Shown piece by piece: positions 50,657-58,885 of a DNA stretch of 64,000 bases. Position numbers and translations under genes: made by a program. Each line of letters opens with the position of its first letter. Position 1 is the stretch's first letter. Below the pieces are notes generated by a model. That model saw nothing but the letters and a program-made list of their open reading frames with translations. It had not been told where the DNA came from and did no database searches. Source of the DNA: Microtetraspora sp. NBRC 13810 (lineage in GTDB: Bacteria; Actinomycetota; Actinomycetes; Streptosporangiales; Streptosporangiaceae); contig NZ_BSRQ01000016.1 of NCBI RefSeq assembly GCF_030268685.1, positions 144,059-208,058 of the forward strand, given 5' to 3'.

Positions 50657-52054
50657 ATGAGCGGATGCTGCGGTCCCACTGCCGTCGAATTGGAGCCCAA
50701 CACGCAGGCTGCACAGCTCGACAACCTGCCCATCGTGGTGATCGGTGCTGGCCCGATCGGGTTGGCCGCAGCGGCTCACCTGGCCGAGCGCAATCTCGAC
50801 TTCGTGGTGCTGGAGGCGGGCGAGCAGGCGGGCTCATCGGTGGACAAGTGGGGCCACGTACGGGTGTTCAGCCCCTGGAAGTACAACATCGACTCCGCAG
50901 CCCGCCGCCTCCTGGAAACGGACGGGTGGAGCGCGCCGGATGCCGAGTGGCTACCGACCGGCGCCGAGCTCATCGACGACTACCTGACTCCGCTTGCCAA
51001 GCTGTTCGGCGCGCGGGTCCGCGTGGGCGCGAAGGTGAGCGCGATCAGCAGGCTCGGCTACGACCGGGTCCGCACCAACGGCCGCGAGGTCGCGCCGTTC
51101 CTGGTCCGCCTGGCCGACGGCAGCGAGTTGCACGCCCGCGCCATCATCGACGCCTCCGGCACCTACGCCACCCCGAACGTGCTCGGCGCCAGCGGCCTGC
51201 CCGCCCACGGCGAGGCCGACGCCGGCGACCTGGTCGACCACGCGCTGCCTGATGTCCTCGGTGCCGATCGCGACCGGTACGCGGGCAAGCACGTCCTGGT
51301 CGTCGGCGCCGGCCACTCGGCCGCCACCACCCTGCTCGCCCTCGCCCAACTGGAGGACACCCCGATCACTTGGGCCATCCGCGCCGGTAACGCCAGCCGC
51401 GCCTACGGCGGCGGTGACGCGGACGCTCTGCCCGCCCGCGGCGCGCTCGGCACCCGTCTGCACGCCCACGTCGAAAGCGGTCGCATCCGCCTGGTGACCG
51501 GCTTCTTCGTCCACGCCATCGAACGCGACGGCGAGCAGGTGCGGGTGATCAGCCGCGACCCGTCCGGCACTGAGCAGGCCATCACCGCTGAGCGCATCGT
51601 GGCCGCCACCGGCTACCGTCCCGACCATGCCATCGCGAGCGAGCTCCGCCTCGACCTCGACCCGATCCTCGGCTCCACCCGTGCACTCGCTCCGCTGATC
51701 GACCCCAACGCGCACTCCTGCGGCACCGTCCCGCCGCACGGCGCCGACGAGCTCGCGCACCCGGAGCCCGGTTACTACGCGGTGGGGGTCAAGAGCTACG
51801 GCCGCGCACCCACGTTCCTGCTGGCCACCGGCTACGAGCAGGCCCGCTCGGTCGTCGCCGCGCTGGCCGGCGACTGGGAGGCAGCCCGGGACGTGCAACT
51901 GGACCTGCCCGAGACCGGCGTGTGCTCCTCCAGCCTCGCCGAGGCCCAGGAACAGCGGGTCGGCCTGGCCACCGGGATCAGCGGCGGCCTGCTGGGCGCC
52001 CCACTGCCGCTGGCGACCGCCGGGGCCTCCCAGGGCGGCAGTTGCTGCGGCTGA
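50657..52054 (+). CDS. FAD-dependent oxidoreductase flavoprotein B with Cys-Cys termini
   Basis: The 465-residue protein begins MSGCCGP and ends GGSCCG, placing vicinal cysteine pairs at both ends. Between them are an FAD motif (VVIGAGPIGLAAAAHLAE), FSPWKYNIDSAARRLL, and an NADPH motif (HVLVVGAGHSAATTLLALA). An RIVAATGYRPD segment and a long C-terminal part follow. This type is found with ArsR in actinobacterial ars clusters. The Cys pairs could bind As(III). ATG 50657 follows GAGGAG. Confidence 0.8.
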   Translation: MSGCCGPTAVELEPNTQAAQLDNLPIVVIGAGPIGLAAAAHLAERNLDFVVLEAGEQAGSSVDKWGHVRVFSPWKYNIDSAARRLLETDGWSAPDAEWLPTGAELIDDYLTPLAKLFGARVRVGAKVSAISRLGYDRVRTNGREVAPFLVRLADGSELHARAIIDASGTYATPNVLGASGLPAHGEADAGDLVDHALPDVLGADRDRYAGKHVLVVGAGHSAATTLLALAQLEDTPITWAIRAGNASRAYGGGDADALPARGALGTRLHAHVESGRIRLVTGFFVHAIERDGEQVRVISRDPSGTEQAITAERIVAATGYRPDHAIASELRLDLDPILGSTRALAPLIDPNAHSCGTVPPHGADELAHPEPGYYAVGVKSYGRAPTFLLATGYEQARSVVAALAGDWEAARDVQLDLPETGVCSSSLAEAQEQRVGLATGISGGLLGAPLPLATAGASQGGSCCG

Positions 52055-52123
52055 CCCGCCACGAGCACGCTCGCGGGACTCTTGATCGCCGCCGCGTCGC
52101 TGACGGCCTACCACCGCCTATGA

Positions 52124-52137
52124 TTTAGATGAACATC
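52124..52137. promoter_or_regulatory. candidate ArsR operator before ArsR-2
   Basis: TTTAGATGAACATC contains GATG-aa-CATC and resembles the site at 50533. It lies about 30 bp upstream of ArsR-2. Confidence 0.35.
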
Positions 52138-52166
52138 GAACCAATAGTCCGGCCGGAGGCTCCCGT

Positions 52167-52550
52167 ATGACCGCCACCCCCCTGCCTCTCGCCCAGAGCA
52201 GTCAGGACGCGCAGGGCGGGGCGTGCTGCGCACCGATCGCTCGTCAGCCGCTCAGTGAAGGCGACGCGGCCGAGCTGGCCGTGCTACTCAAGGCCGCGGC
52301 CGATCCTGTCAGGCTGCGGCTGCTGTCCATGATCGGTTCTCATGCCGGAGGCGAAGCCTGCGTGTGCGACCTGACCGACGCCTTCGACTTGACCGCGCCC
52401 ACCATCAGCCACCACCTCAAGGTCTTGCGCACTGCCGGCCTGATCGACGGCGAGCGGCGCGGCACCTGGGTCTACTACCGGATCATCCCTGAGGCGGTGA
52501 ACAAGCTCGGCGCCCTGTTCACCCCGCTGTCCGAGCCCGTCTCCGCGTGA
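52167..52550 (+). CDS. arsR: ArsR family arsenic-responsive repressor (copy 2)
   Basis: The 127-residue winged helix has the canonical alpha-3 metal site GEACVCDLTDAFDL followed by the recognition helix APTISHHLKVLRTAGLI, as in R773-type ArsR. An additional vicinal Cys pair (GGACCAP) lies in the N-terminal extension. Its stop overlaps the GTG of flavoprotein C, so the two are coupled. It probably autoregulates. Confidence 0.92.
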   Translation: MTATPLPLAQSSQDAQGGACCAPIARQPLSEGDAAELAVLLKAAADPVRLRLLSMIGSHAGGEACVCDLTDAFDLTAPTISHHLKVLRTAGLIDGERRGTWVYYRIIPEAVNKLGALFTPLSEPVSA

Positions 52551-53608
52551 CTCGTCTGGTCGACGTTCTGGTCATCGGCGGCGGCCAGGCCGGGCTGGCC
52601 GCCGGCTACTACCTGCGCCGCGCCGGAGCCCACTTCGTCATCCTCGATGCCCAGGACCGCCCCGGCGGCGCGTGGCGGCATGCCTGGCCGTCCCTGCGGC
52701 TGTTCTCTCCCGCCCAGCACAGCTCGCTGCCCGGCCGCATGATGCCCGTCCCACCCGGCGGCGGCTATCCGAGCGCCGCGGATACGGTCGCTTACCTGGC
52801 CGACTACGAGCAGCGTTACGACTTGCCCGTGCTGCGGCCGGTGCAGGTCCATGCGGTGCGGCGCGGCGGTGAACGCCTGACGGTGGAAACCGACGCCGGC
52901 GCCTGGCAGGCCCGGATCGTCATCAGCGCGACTGGCACCTGGTGGCGGCCGTACGTCCCGCACCATCCCGGCATCCGCGACTTCCAGGGCGAGCAACTCC
53001 ACACGGCCGGCTACCGCGGCCCCGAGCCGTTCCGCGGCCGACGCGTGGTGATCGTCGGCGGAGCCAACTCCGCCGCGCAGATCCTGGCCGAGGTCTCCAC
53101 CGTCGCCGACACCACCTGGGTCACCCTGCGCCCGCCCCGCCTGCTGCCCGACGACATCGACGGCCGGGCGCTGTTCACACTGGCCACCCGCCGGGCCCAA
53201 GGCGGAGATGGCATCGGTGACTTGGGCGACATCGTCGCCGTCCCACCTGTCCGCGAGGCCCGCGACCGCGGCGCGCTGAAGGCCGAGCCCATGTTCCACC
53301 GAATCACTCTCGACGGCATCGCCTGGCCCGACGGCACCGGCCAGGCCGCCGACGCCATCATCTGGTGCACCGGCTTCCGCCCTGCCCTTGGCCACCTGGC
53401 CCCGTTACGGCTGCGCGGCCGTGGCGGCCTCATCCCGGTCGAGGGAACCCGCGCCATCGACGAGCCCCGCCTGCACCTGCTCGGCTACGGCGACTGGACC
53501 GGCCTGGCCTCAGCCACCCTCATCGGCGCCGCCCGTACCGCCAGGCAGACGATCGTCGAAGTCTTGGCCTCGCTCGGCGTCTCATCAGGACTTCGGACCA
53601 GCCGATAA
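52547..53608 (+). CDS. FAD-dependent monooxygenase-like flavoprotein C (ArsO)
   Basis: The 353-residue protein has an FAD motif (VLVIGGGQAGLAAGYYLRR), PSLRLFSPAQHSSLPGRMMP, an NADPH motif (VVIVGGANSAAQILAEVS) and DAIIWCTGFRPAL. This is the typical ArsO flavoprotein of ars operons. GTG 52547 overlaps the stop of ArsR-2 by 4 bp, so it is directly controlled with that repressor. The reaction is probably oxidation of a trivalent (organo)arsenical, but this is inferred. Confidence 0.85.
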   Translation: MTRLVDVLVIGGGQAGLAAGYYLRRAGAHFVILDAQDRPGGAWRHAWPSLRLFSPAQHSSLPGRMMPVPPGGGYPSAADTVAYLADYEQRYDLPVLRPVQVHAVRRGGERLTVETDAGAWQARIVISATGTWWRPYVPHHPGIRDFQGEQLHTAGYRGPEPFRGRRVVIVGGANSAAQILAEVSTVADTTWVTLRPPRLLPDDIDGRALFTLATRRAQGGDGIGDLGDIVAVPPVREARDRGALKAEPMFHRITLDGIAWPDGTGQAADAIIWCTGFRPALGHLAPLRLRGRGGLIPVEGTRAIDEPRLHLLGYGDWTGLASATLIGAARTARQTIVEVLASLGVSSGLRTSR

Positions 53609-53726
53609 GCCCGTTGCTCGATGCTCAACGGACTGGCCATCATGGAGGTTCGTGCCGTCCTTGAGGCAGCAGAGCCGGAGGAGTCTTGCGAGGAACCCAC
53701 GACGCGCCTGCCGGCGAGGAAGAGCA

Positions 53727-54683
53727 ATGCCGACCAACGATCACACCGTGCCGCGGATGTATCTGCGGCACTTCTCCCGCCAGAAGAAAAAGGCCAGCAA
53801 GAACTGGTTCATCACCGCTCGCAGCATCAACGATCTCGACCGTGTCTTCGAGGCGAACATCACCAACGTGGCGGCGGTCACCGACTTCTACGGCCAGCGC
53901 GTCGAGCGGCTGCTCGCGAAAATCGAAGAGCGAGCCGCTCCCGTCTTTCGCGCCATACTCGACGACCCCTTGGGGGCGTTGCCCCTCCACTGGCCGCTCA
54001 CGGCCGAGGACAGGTTGTGGATGGCGTGGTGGATCGCCGCTCAGATCGTGCGGACCACACGTCAACGCCGCCGTCTCGATTCGATCGCCGCAGCAGGCGC
54101 CGACGAACAGCTGCTGGAGGTGCCGCACACAGTCAAGTCGCTGGCTGGCCGGGACACCCATCTTCAGTTCATCACCGGTCAACTCGCCGCCTTAGCCCGG
54201 ATCGTCCACAACCGCCCCTGGGGGCTCGGGTTCAGCGACGCCTGCCTGTGGACCAGCGACGTACCGGTGGTGATCCTCAACGGGCACGACGATGCGAATC
54301 AGCTGCGCGCCGCAACCTACTGGGACATGATCCTCCCGCTGGACCCCCACCGCTTCCTCATCCTCCCCGGATTAGGGACGCGAGACCCAGACCCGGAAAA
54401 GCAGGTCGATCACCTGACCAAGTTCGACGGTGGCCTCGGAATCTGGCTCAACGTCGTGATCTACGATGCAGCCGACACCCACCTCTACTGCCACGCTGAA
54501 CATGACCCGCTGCCATTGATCAGCTCGCACCTGACCGGCGTACGCCTGCCCACCCCATGGAATGGCGATCAGCGACGCAACAGCCCCTCCTACATCGTTG
54601 AGTATCCGCCCCTGGGCAGGAACCTGACCGTGGACCGGCGATGGCTGAGCGAGCACCCGTCTCCCCGCTCGACCACATCGTGA
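53727..54683 (+). CDS. DUF4238 domain protein
   Basis: The 318-residue protein starts NDHTVPRMYLRHFSR, the DUF4238 signature. FITARSINDLDRVFEANITNVAAVTDFYG and a C-terminal NLTVDRRWLSEH follow. The family is widespread and uncharacterised, often in defence or accessory islands. ATG 53727 has GAGGAAGAG upstream. No arsenic link is evident from the sequence; it appears to be independent cargo. Confidence 0.8.
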   Translation: MPTNDHTVPRMYLRHFSRQKKKASKNWFITARSINDLDRVFEANITNVAAVTDFYGQRVERLLAKIEERAAPVFRAILDDPLGALPLHWPLTAEDRLWMAWWIAAQIVRTTRQRRRLDSIAAAGADEQLLEVPHTVKSLAGRDTHLQFITGQLAALARIVHNRPWGLGFSDACLWTSDVPVVILNGHDDANQLRAATYWDMILPLDPHRFLILPGLGTRDPDPEKQVDHLTKFDGGLGIWLNVVIYDAADTHLYCHAEHDPLPLISSHLTGVRLPTPWNGDQRRNSPSYIVEYPPLGRNLTVDRRWLSEHPSPRSTTS

Positions 54684-54793
54684 CCAGCCTGAAGATCAGG
54701 ATTGGCGAGCCGACCGGACAGGAACCGTCTTCAGCGCCCTTTTCCCACCCGTTGATCTTGGAGAGCCCCTGACAACGCCTGGAGCCGGGGAGG

Positions 54794-55693
54794 TCACACG
54801 CTTGGAGAGGCGTGACGGGCCAACTTGACCGCTGAGATCAGCAGGATCGCGGCCAGGCTGGGGATGAGCACCAGGTCGGGAATCACGCCGAGCAACAGGC
54901 CGCCCACGAGAGCTCCAGCGATCGAGCCCATGACCATGACGGCAACGAAGCGCAGGTTGGCGCCCAGGACGGCGAAGCTGCCGTCACGGCTGTAGCGGGC
55001 GAACGCCACCAGCATCGTGGGCAGGGACACCAACAGGGACAGGCTGCCCGCAGTCTTGATGTCGATGGCGTACAGCAGCACGATCGTTGGGATCAGCAGC
55101 TCGCCGCCGGCCACGCCCATGATGGCGGCCGCCACGCCGATACCGAAGCCGGCCGCGACCCCGGCGATCGTCTGTACGGGGCCGGGCAGCGTGAGGGTGC
55201 CCAAGGTGGTGGTGTGGGTGAGCACGAGCGCGGCGGCCATGAGGACCATCAGCGCCGCCAACACCTTGTACAAGGTGGTGGTGCGCATCCGCACCGCCCA
55301 GGAGGCTCCCGCCCACGCCCCGAGCAGGCTTCCGGCCAGCAGGTTGGCCGCGACCGTCCAATGCGAGCCCAGGTCGGCCAGCGGGACAGCGGCCAGCCGG
55401 GCAGGCAGCGCGGTCAGCACGACGATCAGGCTCATCGCCTTGTTCACGATGACCGCCGCCAGCGCGGCGAACCCGAACAGGCCGATCAGCAGCGGCAGGC
55501 GGAACTCCGCTCCGCCCAGGCCGATCATCCCGCCTAACGCGCCGACCGCTGCCCCGGCGGTGACCCCCAGCGGCAGCGAGCGAATTATGCGCGCGGGAAT
55601 GGTGCCGTCGTCCGAGGTCACGCCGACCAGGCTCCTCACCGGCTCAGCGCCCGCACCCTCGGTGTGGTCAGGCTTTGTCCTCCGGCAACACAT
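54794..55693 (-). CDS. TauE/SafE family permease
   Basis: The ~299-residue membrane protein has about eight helices and the repeated TauE/SafE signature: LGGMIGLGGAEFRLPLLI in the first half and IMGVAGGELLIPTIVLLYAID in the second. Members export sulfite, sulfonates and other organic anions. Placed 120 bp after ArsC-1 on the same strand, it might carry an arsenic- or sulfur-containing anion. The ATG at 55693 gives a longer N-terminus than usual; a GTG near residue 25 is possible. Confidence 0.85.
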   Translation of the reverse strand: MCCRRTKPDHTEGAGAEPVRSLVGVTSDDGTIPARIIRSLPLGVTAGAAVGALGGMIGLGGAEFRLPLLIGLFGFAALAAVIVNKAMSLIVVLTALPARLAAVPLADLGSHWTVAANLLAGSLLGAWAGASWAVRMRTTTLYKVLAALMVLMAAALVLTHTTTLGTLTLPGPVQTIAGVAAGFGIGVAAAIMGVAGGELLIPTIVLLYAIDIKTAGSLSLLVSLPTMLVAFARYSRDGSFAVLGANLRFVAVMVMGSIAGALVGGLLLGVIPDLVLIPSLAAILLISAVKLARHASPSV

Positions 55694-55813
55694 TACCTGT
55701 CGCCCCTGGTCGGGGTGCTAGGAGTCATGGCGGGGCGGCCTCATCGAGGAGGCGTGGGTGAAGCAGCGCAACAGGGTCCGGGAAGCAGCGACTGCTGCAC
55801 ATGCCGGTTGCCC

Positions 55814-56215
55814 TCAGCTTGCGAGCTCACCGACGAGCTGTTCGACGCGGTCACGGATCTCGTCGCGGATGGGTCGTACGGCCTCGATGCCCTGCCCGGC
55901 GGGATCGTCCAGCTTCCAGTCCTCGTACCGCTTGCCCGGGAAGATCGGGCAGGCGTCTCCGCACCCCATCGTGATGACCACATCCGAGGCCTCAACCGCA
56001 TCCACAGTGAGGATCTTGGGCTGCTCGGCGGTGATGTCGATGCCGACCTCACGCATCGCCTCGACCGCCACTGGGTTGACCTGTTCGGCAGGAGCCGAAC
56101 CGGCGGAGCGGACCTCGATCCGATCCCCGGCCAGGTGGGCGAGCCACCCGGCGGCCATCTGGGACCGGCCGGCGTTGTGGACGCAGACGAACAGGACACT
56201 GGGCTTGTCACTCAC
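55814..56215 (-). CDS. arsC: arsenate reductase ArsC (LMW-phosphatase type, copy 1)
   Basis: The 133-residue thioredoxin- or mycothiol-type ArsC has the P-loop CVHNAGRS (CX5R) near residue 11. The second redox pair is MGCGDACPIFPG near residue 80, followed by DWKLDDPAGQ. All three expected cysteines are present. GTG 56215 follows GAAGGAG and overlaps the end of the second arsC by 8 bp. It reduces arsenate to arsenite in the cytoplasm. Confidence 0.93.
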   Translation of the reverse strand: MSDKPSVLFVCVHNAGRSQMAAGWLAHLAGDRIEVRSAGSAPAEQVNPVAVEAMREVGIDITAEQPKILTVDAVEASDVVITMGCGDACPIFPGKRYEDWKLDDPAGQGIEAVRPIRDEIRDRVEQLVGELAS

Positions 56216-56897
56216 GCAACGGGCTCCTTCTCTTGCTGATTGATCTTCGGGCTGTCGGAACTTCGAGCTCGTCGAGCAGCCGACGGACGCGGCACTCGAT
56301 CTCGTCGCGGATGGGGCGTACGTCCTCGACGCTCTTGCCCTCGGGGTCGTCCAGCTCCCAGTCCATGTAGTGCTTGCCGGGGTAGACGGGGCAGGCGTCG
56401 CCACAGCCCATGGTCACCACGACGTCGGCGGCGCGGACGATCTCCTCGGTCCACGGCTTGGGGAACTCGCGGGAGATGTCGATGCCCCGCTCGGCCATGG
56501 AGGCCACCGCCGCGGGGTTGATCTCGCTGGCGAACTCCGAGCCGCCGGACCAGGCCAGCGCCTGGTCCCCGGCCAGGTGCTGGAAGAAGCCCATGGCCAT
56601 CTGGGAGCGTCCGGCGTTGTGCACGCACAGGAACAGCACCACGGGTCGCCCGTCGTTGTGGCCTTCCACGCGGGCCAGGGCGTTCAGGCGCTGGCGGGCG
56701 AAGCGCTCGGCGAGCAACGGCAGGTAGTTGGGGATCTTCCCGTGCAGGGCGAACTGGTCGTAGCTGGTGTGCAGGAACCGCTCGATGGTCTCGGTGCCGA
56801 ACGTGCCAGTGAACTCCTCGGCCAGGCGGCGGGCGGCGGTGAGCAGGGCGTGCTGCTGATCGATGGACAGGTCCAGGCGGCGGTACGTCTGCGGCAT
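56208..56897 (-). CDS. arsC: arsenate reductase ArsC with N-terminal helical domain (copy 2)
   Basis: The 229-residue protein has an N-terminal ~75-residue three-helix domain (DQQHALLTAARRLAEEFTGTF..., NYLPLLAERFARQRLNAL), common in actinobacterial ArsC. A complete ArsC domain follows: CVHNAGRSQMAMGF, MGCGDACPVYPGKHY and DWELDDPEGK. All catalytic cysteines are kept. Its start is 2 bp from the stop of the ArsR-ArsC fusion and its stop overlaps ArsC-1, so the three are one transcript. Confidence 0.92.
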   Translation of the reverse strand: MPQTYRRLDLSIDQQHALLTAARRLAEEFTGTFGTETIERFLHTSYDQFALHGKIPNYLPLLAERFARQRLNALARVEGHNDGRPVVLFLCVHNAGRSQMAMGFFQHLAGDQALAWSGGSEFASEINPAAVASMAERGIDISREFPKPWTEEIVRAADVVVTMGCGDACPVYPGKHYMDWELDDPEGKSVEDVRPIRDEIECRVRRLLDELEVPTARRSISKRRSPLRE

Positions 56898-56899
56898 GG

Positions 56900-57580
56900 C
56901 TACTCCTCGGGAGGATGGATGGCGGGTGCCAGCCGTTGCACGCGGTCGGCGATGTCGGTATAGGCGCGCTCGAACGCCTCGTCGCTGCCGGCGCGGACCG
57001 GGTCCGGGATGGCCCAGTGCAGCCGTTCGAGGTCGGCGAGCTGCTCGTGGGCGGCATCGCACACGGCCACCACCAGATCGTCGGGACGCAGCGTCCCCTC
57101 GACGTGGCGGGTCGCGGCGTGGCCGAGGTCCAGCCCATGGCGGGCGGCGAGGGCGAGGGCGCTGGGGTGGATGCGGGATGCGGGCTGGGTGCCCGCCGAG
57201 GTGGCAGGCACGGCGCTGGTACGGCTCCACAGGGCGGCGGCCAGTTGGGAGCGCGCGGAGTTGTGGGTGCAGACGAACACGATGCGCGGGGCAGGACGGG
57301 CCGCCGCCGGCACCAGGCCGGACAGAGATTGCGGGACCAGTCGCAGGTAGGTGCGCCGGCGGTCGCCTTCGGAGCGTCGGCGTTCGATCACGCCCGCGTC
57401 CTGCAGCAGTTTCAGGTGGTGGGCGAGCAGGTTGGTGGGCAGGCCGAGCACCTGCCCGACTTCGCCCGGGGAGGCGTCGCCCAGCAGCAGCCGGTCCACG
57501 ATGGCCAGCCGGCCCGGGTCGCCGAGCGCCGCGTGCACCCGGGCCCGGGCCTCCAGCGAGGAAAACCCATCAAGGTTCAT
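56900..57580 (-). CDS. ArsR-ArsC-like fusion protein
   Basis: The 226-residue protein fuses an N-terminal ArsR-type winged helix (ARARVHAALGDPGRLAIVDRLLLGDASPGEVGQVL) to a low-molecular-weight phosphatase-like domain with FVCTHNSARSQLA (CX5R). The GCGDXCP segment of true ArsC is replaced by VVAVCDAAHEQL, so the third redox Cys is lacking. It may be a regulator using an ArsC-like sensor rather than an efficient reductase. ATG 57580 lies next to a palindrome overlapping its promoter. It leads the arsC operon. Confidence 0.88.
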   Translation of the reverse strand: MNLDGFSSLEARARVHAALGDPGRLAIVDRLLLGDASPGEVGQVLGLPTNLLAHHLKLLQDAGVIERRRSEGDRRRTYLRLVPQSLSGLVPAAARPAPRIVFVCTHNSARSQLAAALWSRTSAVPATSAGTQPASRIHPSALALAARHGLDLGHAATRHVEGTLRPDDLVVAVCDAAHEQLADLERLHWAIPDPVRAGSDEAFERAYTDIADRVQRLAPAIHPPEE

Positions 57581-57584
57581 TGAG

Positions 57585-57598
57585 TCAATAATTATTGA
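57585..57598. promoter_or_regulatory. operator of the ArsR-ArsC operon
   Basis: TCAATAATTATTGA is a perfect 14-bp palindrome four bases upstream of the fusion gene start. It fits ArsR-type autoregulation. Confidence 0.65.
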
Positions 57599-57627
57599 GG
57601 CATTCCTCGGTGTCAAGCGGCCGCTGG

Positions 57628-58341
57628 TCAGCGCGCCTCTTGATGGGGCACAACCGGCTCTGCGGCACCCGCCTCAGGACGACCGAACAGCCCATGCACC
57701 AGCACCATGCCGACGACGCCGCCGACCAGTTGGGCCACGATGAAGCCGGGCACCGAGGCGGGAGCGATGCCGGCGAAGGTGTCGGAGAAGGCCCGGCCGA
57801 TGGTGACGGCGGGGTTGGCGAAGCTGGTCGAGGAGGTGAACCAGTAGGCCGCCCCGATGTAGCCGCCCACCGCGAGCGGGGCGACGGCTGTACGACCCGA
57901 CCGGGTCAGACAGAAGATCACCAGCACCAGGCCGGCGGTCGCGACCACTTCTCCCAGCCACAGATGCGCGCTCGATCGCTGGGTGACCGACAGGGTGACC
58001 ACGGGCTTGTCGAACATCGCGTTGGCCAGTACGGCACCGGCGATGGCGCCCAGCACTTGGGCGGCGACATAGCCGCCGAGCTCGCTGCCGGACAGGCCCT
58101 GGCCGCTCCGCCGTCCCTGCCACCAGTCGGCCAGCGACACCACCGGGTTGAAGTGGGCGCCGGAGACCGGGCCGAGCATGACGATGAGGACGGCCAGGCC
58201 GAAGACGGTGGCGGTGGAGTTCTCCAGCAACTGCAGCCCTACGTCCTGCGGGGACAGCGTCTGGGCCATGATGCCCGAGCCCACCACCACCGTCACCAGC
58301 AGCGCGGCGCCGAGGAACTCGGCCAGCAAACGGCGCTTCAC
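57628..58341 (-). CDS. aquaporin (MIP family), probable arsenite channel
   Basis: The 237-residue channel has six helices with NPV (GAHFNPVVSLADWW) and NPA (SFANPAVTIGRAF) boxes. In ars operons such channels (AqpS-like) release arsenite formed by ArsC. GTG 58341 overlaps the stop of ArsR-3 by 4 bp, so it is under that repressor. The atypical first box is NPV rather than NPA, common in this ars-linked group. Confidence 0.87.
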   Translation of the reverse strand: MKRRLLAEFLGAALLVTVVVGSGIMAQTLSPQDVGLQLLENSTATVFGLAVLIVMLGPVSGAHFNPVVSLADWWQGRRSGQGLSGSELGGYVAAQVLGAIAGAVLANAMFDKPVVTLSVTQRSSAHLWLGEVVATAGLVLVIFCLTRSGRTAVAPLAVGGYIGAAYWFTSSTSFANPAVTIGRAFSDTFAGIAPASVPGFIVAQLVGGVVGMVLVHGLFGRPEAGAAEPVVPHQEAR

Positions 58342-58691
58342 TTGCCCACCTCCACGGGCGCCGCCAGCAGCGCGGAAAGCTCGGCGAGCCGTTCGGGCAC
58401 GATCCGGTAGTACACCCACGAGGCTCGCCGTTCGCTGGTCAGCAGGCCGACGTCCTTGAGCACCTTGAGATGGTGGCTGATCGTCGGCTGGGCCAGGTCG
58501 AAGCTCGCGGTCAGGTCGCACACGCAGGCCTCGCCGCCCTGGTGGCTGGCCACGATCGACACGATGCGCAGCCGTACCGGATCCCCCAGTGCCTTGAACA
58601 CCCGCGCCAACGTCGTCGACTTTTCCTCGCCCAGCGGCTCACGCGCCAGCGGCGTGCAGCAGTCCAGCACCTTCAACATATCCATGAGCAT
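58338..58691 (-). CDS. arsR: ArsR family arsenic-responsive repressor (copy 3)
   Basis: The ~117-residue repressor has the alpha-3 site GEACVCDLTASFDL, recognition helix QPTISHHLKVLKDVGLL, and a vicinal pair VLDCCTPL at the N-terminus. Several starts are possible (58691, 58685, 58679); none has a clear ribosome-binding site, so a leaderless start is possible. It is translationally coupled to the aquaporin. A long palindrome covers its start region. Confidence 0.9.
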   Translation of the reverse strand: MLMDMLKVLDCCTPLAREPLGEEKSTTLARVFKALGDPVRLRIVSIVASHQGGEACVCDLTASFDLAQPTISHHLKVLKDVGLLTSERRASWVYYRIVPERLAELSALLAAPVEVGK

Positions 58692-58713
58692 CAATATTTA
58701 CGTCCATGGATAT
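58678..58713. promoter_or_regulatory. operator palindrome at the ArsR-3 start
   Basis: ATATCCATG (58678-58686) and CATGGATAT (58705-58713) form perfect 9-bp arms around an 18-bp AT-rich spacer. The candidate start codons lie inside the element, so a bound repressor would sit on the translation start. Confidence 0.6.
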
Positions 58714-58885
58714 CAGCAGGGACACGGCGAGATGAACCGCAGATGGCCTGCGCCACCAGCGCCGGCCTATCGCGCTCATGGGGTCGTCGATTTCGTCCAC
58801 CAGCGCATTCGCGAGCCACGCATCCGCCAGCGGGTCGCTTTCTTGGCGTCGGGGATTGAGCGTCAGGGCCAGCAGGCTGGGCTGC

